DNA from: Amaranthus tricolor
Lineage: Eukaryota; Streptophyta; Magnoliopsida; Caryophyllales; Amaranthaceae
DNA length: 64,000 nucleotides
Reading direction: 5' to 3'
Assembly: GCF_026212465.1 (NCBI RefSeq)
Contig: NC_080053.1
Coordinates: 8,311,054-8,375,053, forward strand
A model generated the notes under the pieces. It did not search any database and had not been told where the DNA came from. It saw nothing but the letters and a program-made list of their open reading frames with translations. Positions 59,910-64,000 of the stretch are shown here, in pieces; positions within the stretch are counted from its first letter, which is position 1, and each line of letters starts with the position of its first letter. A program made the translations under genes and the position numbers.

Positions 59910-61100
59910 TTGCTTATCATAGCTTACGCTTTGTTCCTAGAATTTTTTGCAAGCACCATAACACTCGTAGATTGCAGCTACTGCTCGTTCCTTACAATTT
60001 TAAGATTAAAAGGTGAGAAGACAATCTCCACCTCTTGTTCAGTCACAACCAACCACACCCAATCCTCTTACACCACCTCTGGCCGAAAATTAACAATTAT
60101 TTAGCCAGTTTAGGACACCTAGGTTCTATGAGTTTCAACGCGGTGTTGTATTACCCATAGCCCTAGCTACATACCAAATACACTACTAGTTCATGCGGAT
60201 GGTAAAGGAGACCCCATTTTGTTGTTTGAAGAATAAATGCCTTTTTAATCACTTGGAGTCATTCTCAGATATTTGTGGGCTCATTCCTCCATGCGCAAAC
60301 AATCCAAACTATGTGCGGATGCACCTCTTTCAGTTGACTCTAGTCGGCGACACCAAAGAATGGTACATATTCTTATAGCCCACTCTATCACTACTTGGGC
60401 CCAATTGAAGACAACATTCCGAGAAAGGTTTTATCCTACGGTTTGAATGTAAGATTGGCGCAAGAAAATCGCGTCATTCACTCAAGATGATGATGAAAAC
60501 CTTAGTGAAACTTGAAGTCGGTATAAAAGGATGATTAGAGCTTGCCCTCCATCAAGAATACAAGAGTGAACCATCTCAACACCTTTTTCTATGATTGTCT
60601 TAGTGACTCCACCAAAGCACTTCTAGATTCGGCGATTGGTTAATAACTCTCAAAAGTCCCATGCAATCAAGTGAATGCCATGATTGAAGAGGTGGCCAAA
60701 AATAGCTCTTGGGGAAGAGCAAGGAGTACTGGACAACCTAGGGGGATGATTGACACAAGCAACTTGGACTCTATTGGTGCAAAAATCGAAGGAATCATGG
60801 ATAAGAAACTTTCCAAGTTCATGCTAGCTTAAGTTAATGCCAATATATCTTCTGCAAATGAGAAGTCCTTTTCATGTAGAATCTGCGGGGGCACCAATCA
60901 CGATGCATTATACTGTAGGAGCTCGAATTCTTAACATGTGGCAGTTGTTGACTATAGGGGGATCAAGAAGGGGCTTCGGTCATGAACTGCGATGGTTATA
61001 GGTATAATCCCGAATGTGTGATGGCCGTGGGTTATGATCGTTACAATCAAGGGTATGTTCATCAAGGTTCCTATAACAACTAACCCTTGATCTCCCTTCA
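59910..61100 (+). pseudogene. Athila/Tat-like gag with CCHC zinc knuckle
   Basis: Scattered over several frames: PPLVQSQPTTPNP-like start near 60020, FNHLESFSDICGLIPP and VRMHLFQLTLVGDTKEWYIF (the gag pattern H-x3-F-x-DIC...RL-x-LFPFSLxGxAxxW) at 60250-60377, and a perfect knuckle CRICGGTNHDALYC (C-x2-C-x4-H-x4-C) at 60875-60916. Multiple stops (including at the end of WYIFL) show decay. Gag would form the particle of the element. It follows the primer site by ~60 bp, the expected layout. Confidence 0.8.
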
Positions 61101-61479
61101 ATCCCAATCCTAGTTAAGGAAATTTCAACAAAGGTTAGAACTCCAACAACCATGTGCCTTATAGCAACCAAGTTGGTGGGAGTTTTCCTAGGCACAGTGG
61201 GCATAGACCGTACCTCTAAGTTCCAAAACCAAACCCCAACCTACCATATCCACATGCACAACTACCACCAAACCCCACTCCAAATCATGATATTTATCCT
61301 CTCAAGTGAGCTCTCTTGCTTAACAAAACTAAACCCTCTCCCAAATCAATCAAACATTGATTATTTAGATGTAAACGACTTTAAGCATAACAAAAGTTGT
61401 TTGGGTCTCAGCTTGCTCAGATAGCCGATCCACCTCCACCATTACTATTTCCATCCAACCTTCAACTTAACGCACCCAC

Positions 61480-62354
61480 ACAACCTTCATCACGAAACAG
61501 CCCAAAATACAACCCTAACCATCATACTCCGCTCCGGTTGTGGCTTCAGGGATGATTGTGGGGAAGGTTCTTTTACGGATAATGATTCAACTAAACATGG
61601 AGGAAGCTTTTGAAGAGGGGATTGAGAAGAAGGATGATGAAGTTGAGGAGAAGAACAATGATGTGGTTGAAGAGAAGAAAGATGAACTAGAAGAGGGAAG
61701 ACAAAAGAATGAGTTAGATGAAGAAGAGAAGTGAAAGAAAATTCAAGAGAGAAGGAAACTTGAGCACCAACATACCCCACCTCTACCTTTTCGATATAAA
61801 GCGGTGGAAAAACGATTGCAAGAAAAGTTCATGAAATTCCTTGAGCATATGAGGAAACTTGAGATGAAGATCTCATTCTTGGAGGCAATGAACAAATGCC
61901 TCAATATGCCAAGTATTTGAAGACTTTCTTGGGAAACAAAAAGAAGCTTGAGAGTGACGTGGTGAATTTGCCAGAGCAAGTGAGTGCCATCATCCAAGGC
62001 ACATGGGCCAAGAAAGAAAAAGCTAAAGAACCCTTTGTGCTCCTAGTCACCATTGGAAAGCTCAATTCTAAAGGAGCACTTGCTGATCTTAGGGCCTCTA
62101 GTAGCCTCATGCCAACGTTTATTGTTAAGCAACTAGCCTTTGAGCTCAAGCCATCAAAGAAAACCATCTAACTTGCCAAATGTCGACCGTAGCATTAAAC
62201 TTCCAAGTAGGGAATTCGAAGATCTACCTATCTAAGTAGAAACATTGTAGTCCCATGTGATTTTGTTGTGCTTCACATGGCTGAGGATCCTTACACTCTC
62301 CTCATCCATGGGAGAGATGCTCTAAAGAACCTGGGTGCCTTGATCGATTGTTAA
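61480..62354 (+). pseudogene. Athila/Tat-like linker and retropepsin domain
   Basis: An acidic, lysine-rich coiled stretch (EEKNNDVVEEKKDELEEG near 61650) precedes AEYAKYLKTFLGNKKKLE-like sequence at 61896, then SAIIQGTWAKKEKAKEPFVL, IGKLNSKGALADLRASSSLM (retropepsin active site; the usual DLGAS reads DLRAS) and, in other frames, CDFVVLHMAEDPY.LLIHGRDAL ending with a stop at 62350-62354. The order matches Athila/Tat polyproteins. No reverse transcriptase or integrase follows. Confidence 0.78.
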
Positions 62355-63410
62355 TTAGGGAGTATTACTATAAGGGTAGACCAGGAGAAGGCATGGTCGA
62401 GCATATTTGTTAAGAGTATGATTAAGAAGAAGGTTGAGAGGAATTCTAATTCTGTTGTCCCGGTGTTTTATTTTGGTGAGAAAAAGCAGAATGCTATGGT
62501 TGATTTTACGAAGGAGATTGTTTGTGCAAAAAATGATTGTGATGAAGCAAAGGGTACTGTCAAGCCAGTCCATAAAAGAAAATGGGCTAGAAAAAGAGGA
62601 AAAAATGAAAAAGAGAAAGATGCCTCCACCCTGGGTTGGGGGAGCCCCACATTACAGTCCACCTCCTGATGAACCAAGTTCGACTATGCTTACCTCCTCC
62701 TCTGCTGCTCGGTGGAGACTTTTGGGTCACTATGCTGGAGGCAATAGAGGTGCTAAGTGTGAGTATGCTTCTACATTAGGTATGGTTTTTTTGTTTTCTT
62801 TTTCTGTTTGAGCTGGTGGTTAGTTGTGTTGAAACTAAGGACATTAAACAAAGGTACTTGCGGGAGATAACTCGGTGTTAGTTTAGTTTGTTTGCTTGCT
62901 TTTCCATAGTTCCTATAATGCTGATCTTTCTCTTATTCGCCTTTCCTAAATTCCGAGACGGCTTTCTAGCTAGTCTAGAGGAGGGTTCTTGCGCTTCTAA
63001 AGTCTCGAAAGATTTGCATTATTATCACTATTGTCATTATTGCGTTGGTTTTTGTTATAGTTTTTGCATGTTTAATTATTTTTCCAACGAAATGTTTTGA
63101 GTTGTGAAACTAGTACGCAAGCTCTTAGTATGTACATTATTATGGTCTTATGCAAACTTATGTTTTCCTAGAACTGTGCCTGTTTTGGGACTGAGTGATT
63201 GACTGTTTTCCACATTACTAGGGGGATCAAGGTTTGCTTGGTTGGTGGCTTAGGTGACTACCTATTGAGGTGCATTTCGACTAGTCGGTTAGGATTGAAC
63301 CTTCTTAGACTCCATTAAGAGTCTCATATCCTTGAATGCTAGTTAAGGAGTCTAAGTATTGTGCCTAATCTCCTCCAACAGGTTCTGGTTTTCCAAAGGC
63401 CAAGGATGAT
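62355..63410 (+). other. Post-protease region of the Athila-like element, no polymerase
   Basis: A Lys-rich, then Pro-rich open stretch (KRKMPPPWVGGAPHYSPPPD near 62600-62680) continues the element but shows no reverse transcriptase, RNase H or integrase motif in any frame. The remainder is T-rich non-coding sequence. This fits a non-autonomous gag-protease-only element or one that lost its polymerase. Confidence 0.5.
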
Positions 63411-63412
63411 AA

Positions 63413-63495
63413 ATGTGTAGTGTCGAAGATGTTTATAAATATGTTTTACATAGCTTGGTTTTTAGTAAACGACGCTAAAAGCCAATAATCATTAT
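63413..63495 (+). repeat. Partial repeat of the LTR 3' end (candidate 3' LTR border)
   Basis: TGTGTAGTGTCGAAGATGTT, TATAAATAT and CATAGCTTGG at 63415-63466 parallel TGTGTAGTGTCTAGGAAGTT, TATAAATAT and CATAGCTTGG at 59765-59811 for about 75 bp. The sequence further upstream is not alike, so a full 3' LTR is not demonstrated. Confidence 0.5.
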
Positions 63496-63699
63496 TTTGA
63501 CTGGTTCCTCTAATGAATAACATCTAGGACTTTGGTTTCTTTCTTAACTAAGAAGCTTTGGTTCTCAAGTTTAGGTAGTTATGTCTAGTCTGGGAAACCA
63601 GGGTTAAGGACCCAAAATATACAAGATAACAAAAATACAAGGAATAGTTCTATTTCATTAGTGACTTTGAATTCATTACATGAAGAAAAATTTACATAC

Positions 63700-64000
63700 A
63701 TTCCCATTAAAGGGGTTTTTCAAGACTCTAGAATTCCAATTGTTTTTGAACTCTTCTTGACCAGTCTTTTTTTAACTTATAGGCCCTATGCCCCAATATT
63801 AATCACTATGTAAAGCCCTTCCCAAGTTTCAGGACGTTTTCCATAATCTTTAATTTGTGCTGCTTAGGCATATATGAAGACTAGATCCCCTACTTGGAAG
63901 GTTCTCTTTTCGACTTTTCTATTATAGAACTTGGCCACTCTGTGCTGGTAGGATGCCATTTTAAAGGCAACCTGATCTCTGGTTTCTTCAATCAGTTATA
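63700..64000 (-). pseudogene. Tat-like gypsy integrase C-terminal remnant (runs off the window)
   Basis: Minus-strand translation from about 63985 gives EETRDQVAFKMASYQHRVAK followed by FYNRKVEKRTFQVGDLVFIY and a stop, then KRPETWEGLYIVI and, after another stop, VKKRLVKKSSK. This is the integrase tail of Tat/Athila-type elements (RDxAxxRxAxYQQRxAxxYNxKVxxRxFxVGDLV...WEGPY). The rest of the pol gene should lie beyond 64000. Its 3' non-coding region extends leftwards and appears interrupted by the Athila-like element. Confidence 0.75.

Noticed and set aside
61490..61780. 96-residue minus-strand frame with Ser/His/Pro-rich sequence
   Set aside because: It is the complement of the acidic EEK-rich linker of the Athila-like polyprotein.

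Overview
The window is AT-rich plant nuclear DNA, most likely from a eudicot. The evidence is one intron-rich plant-type aspartic protease gene, LTR retrotransposons of both plant superfamilies, CACTA, Mutator, Helitron-like and Stowaway-type elements, (TA)n microsatellites and a large satellite array. I cannot name the species. I see no tRNA, rRNA, CRISPR or bacterial-type gene.

Layout. 1-13.6 kb is intergenic and repeat-rich. It holds a minus-strand Ty1/copia LTR with primer-binding site (1.7-2.4 kb) abutting a copia RNase H remnant, a Helitron-like 3' end (about 4.1 kb), and a complete Pack-MULE (5291-6743) with ~148-bp terminal inverted repeats and a perfect 9-bp target duplication, carrying a broken fragment of a host gene (probably Urb2/Npa2-like). 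It also holds a MITE (7.9-8.3 kb), copia and gypsy gag remnants, a CACTA-like end and an LTR-like segment. 14.3-24.7 kb is the only intact-looking host gene: a four-exon nepenthesin-type aspartic protease with a 504-residue predicted product. Its introns have been enlarged by MITEs, a Helitron-like end and a 0.5-kb TA/CATA microsatellite.

25.1-26.4 kb holds a broken plus-strand gene of the transposon-associated Ulp1-type class with duplicated small exons. It is cut at 26415 by the end of a CACTA transposon. That end carries three palindromic subterminal hairpins and, on the minus strand, the last coding piece of a Ulp1 (C48) protease. Immediately upstream of that coding piece, where an intron would lie, begins a ~25.8-kb array of about 152 copies of a ~169-bp satellite (about 27155-52925). 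The first 11.65 kb of the array is organised as three nearly identical 23-monomer higher-order repeats (3876, 3890 and 3884 bp). A fourth, partial copy is joined out of register by exactly 11 monomers. The rest is divergent monomeric satellite.

52.9-64 kb is a nest of Ty3/gypsy remnants: a 5'-truncated gag-pol element fused directly to the satellite, an Athila/Tat-like element with tRNA-Asp-type primer site and only gag-protease recognisable, and the integrase end of a minus-strand Tat-like element running off the window.

The most notable structures are the CACTA-end/satellite junction, which suggests the satellite may have been born in or captured by a CACTA element intron, the young higher-order repeat with its readable recombination junction, and the Pack-MULE. 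All family assignments are from motif recognition without database searches.
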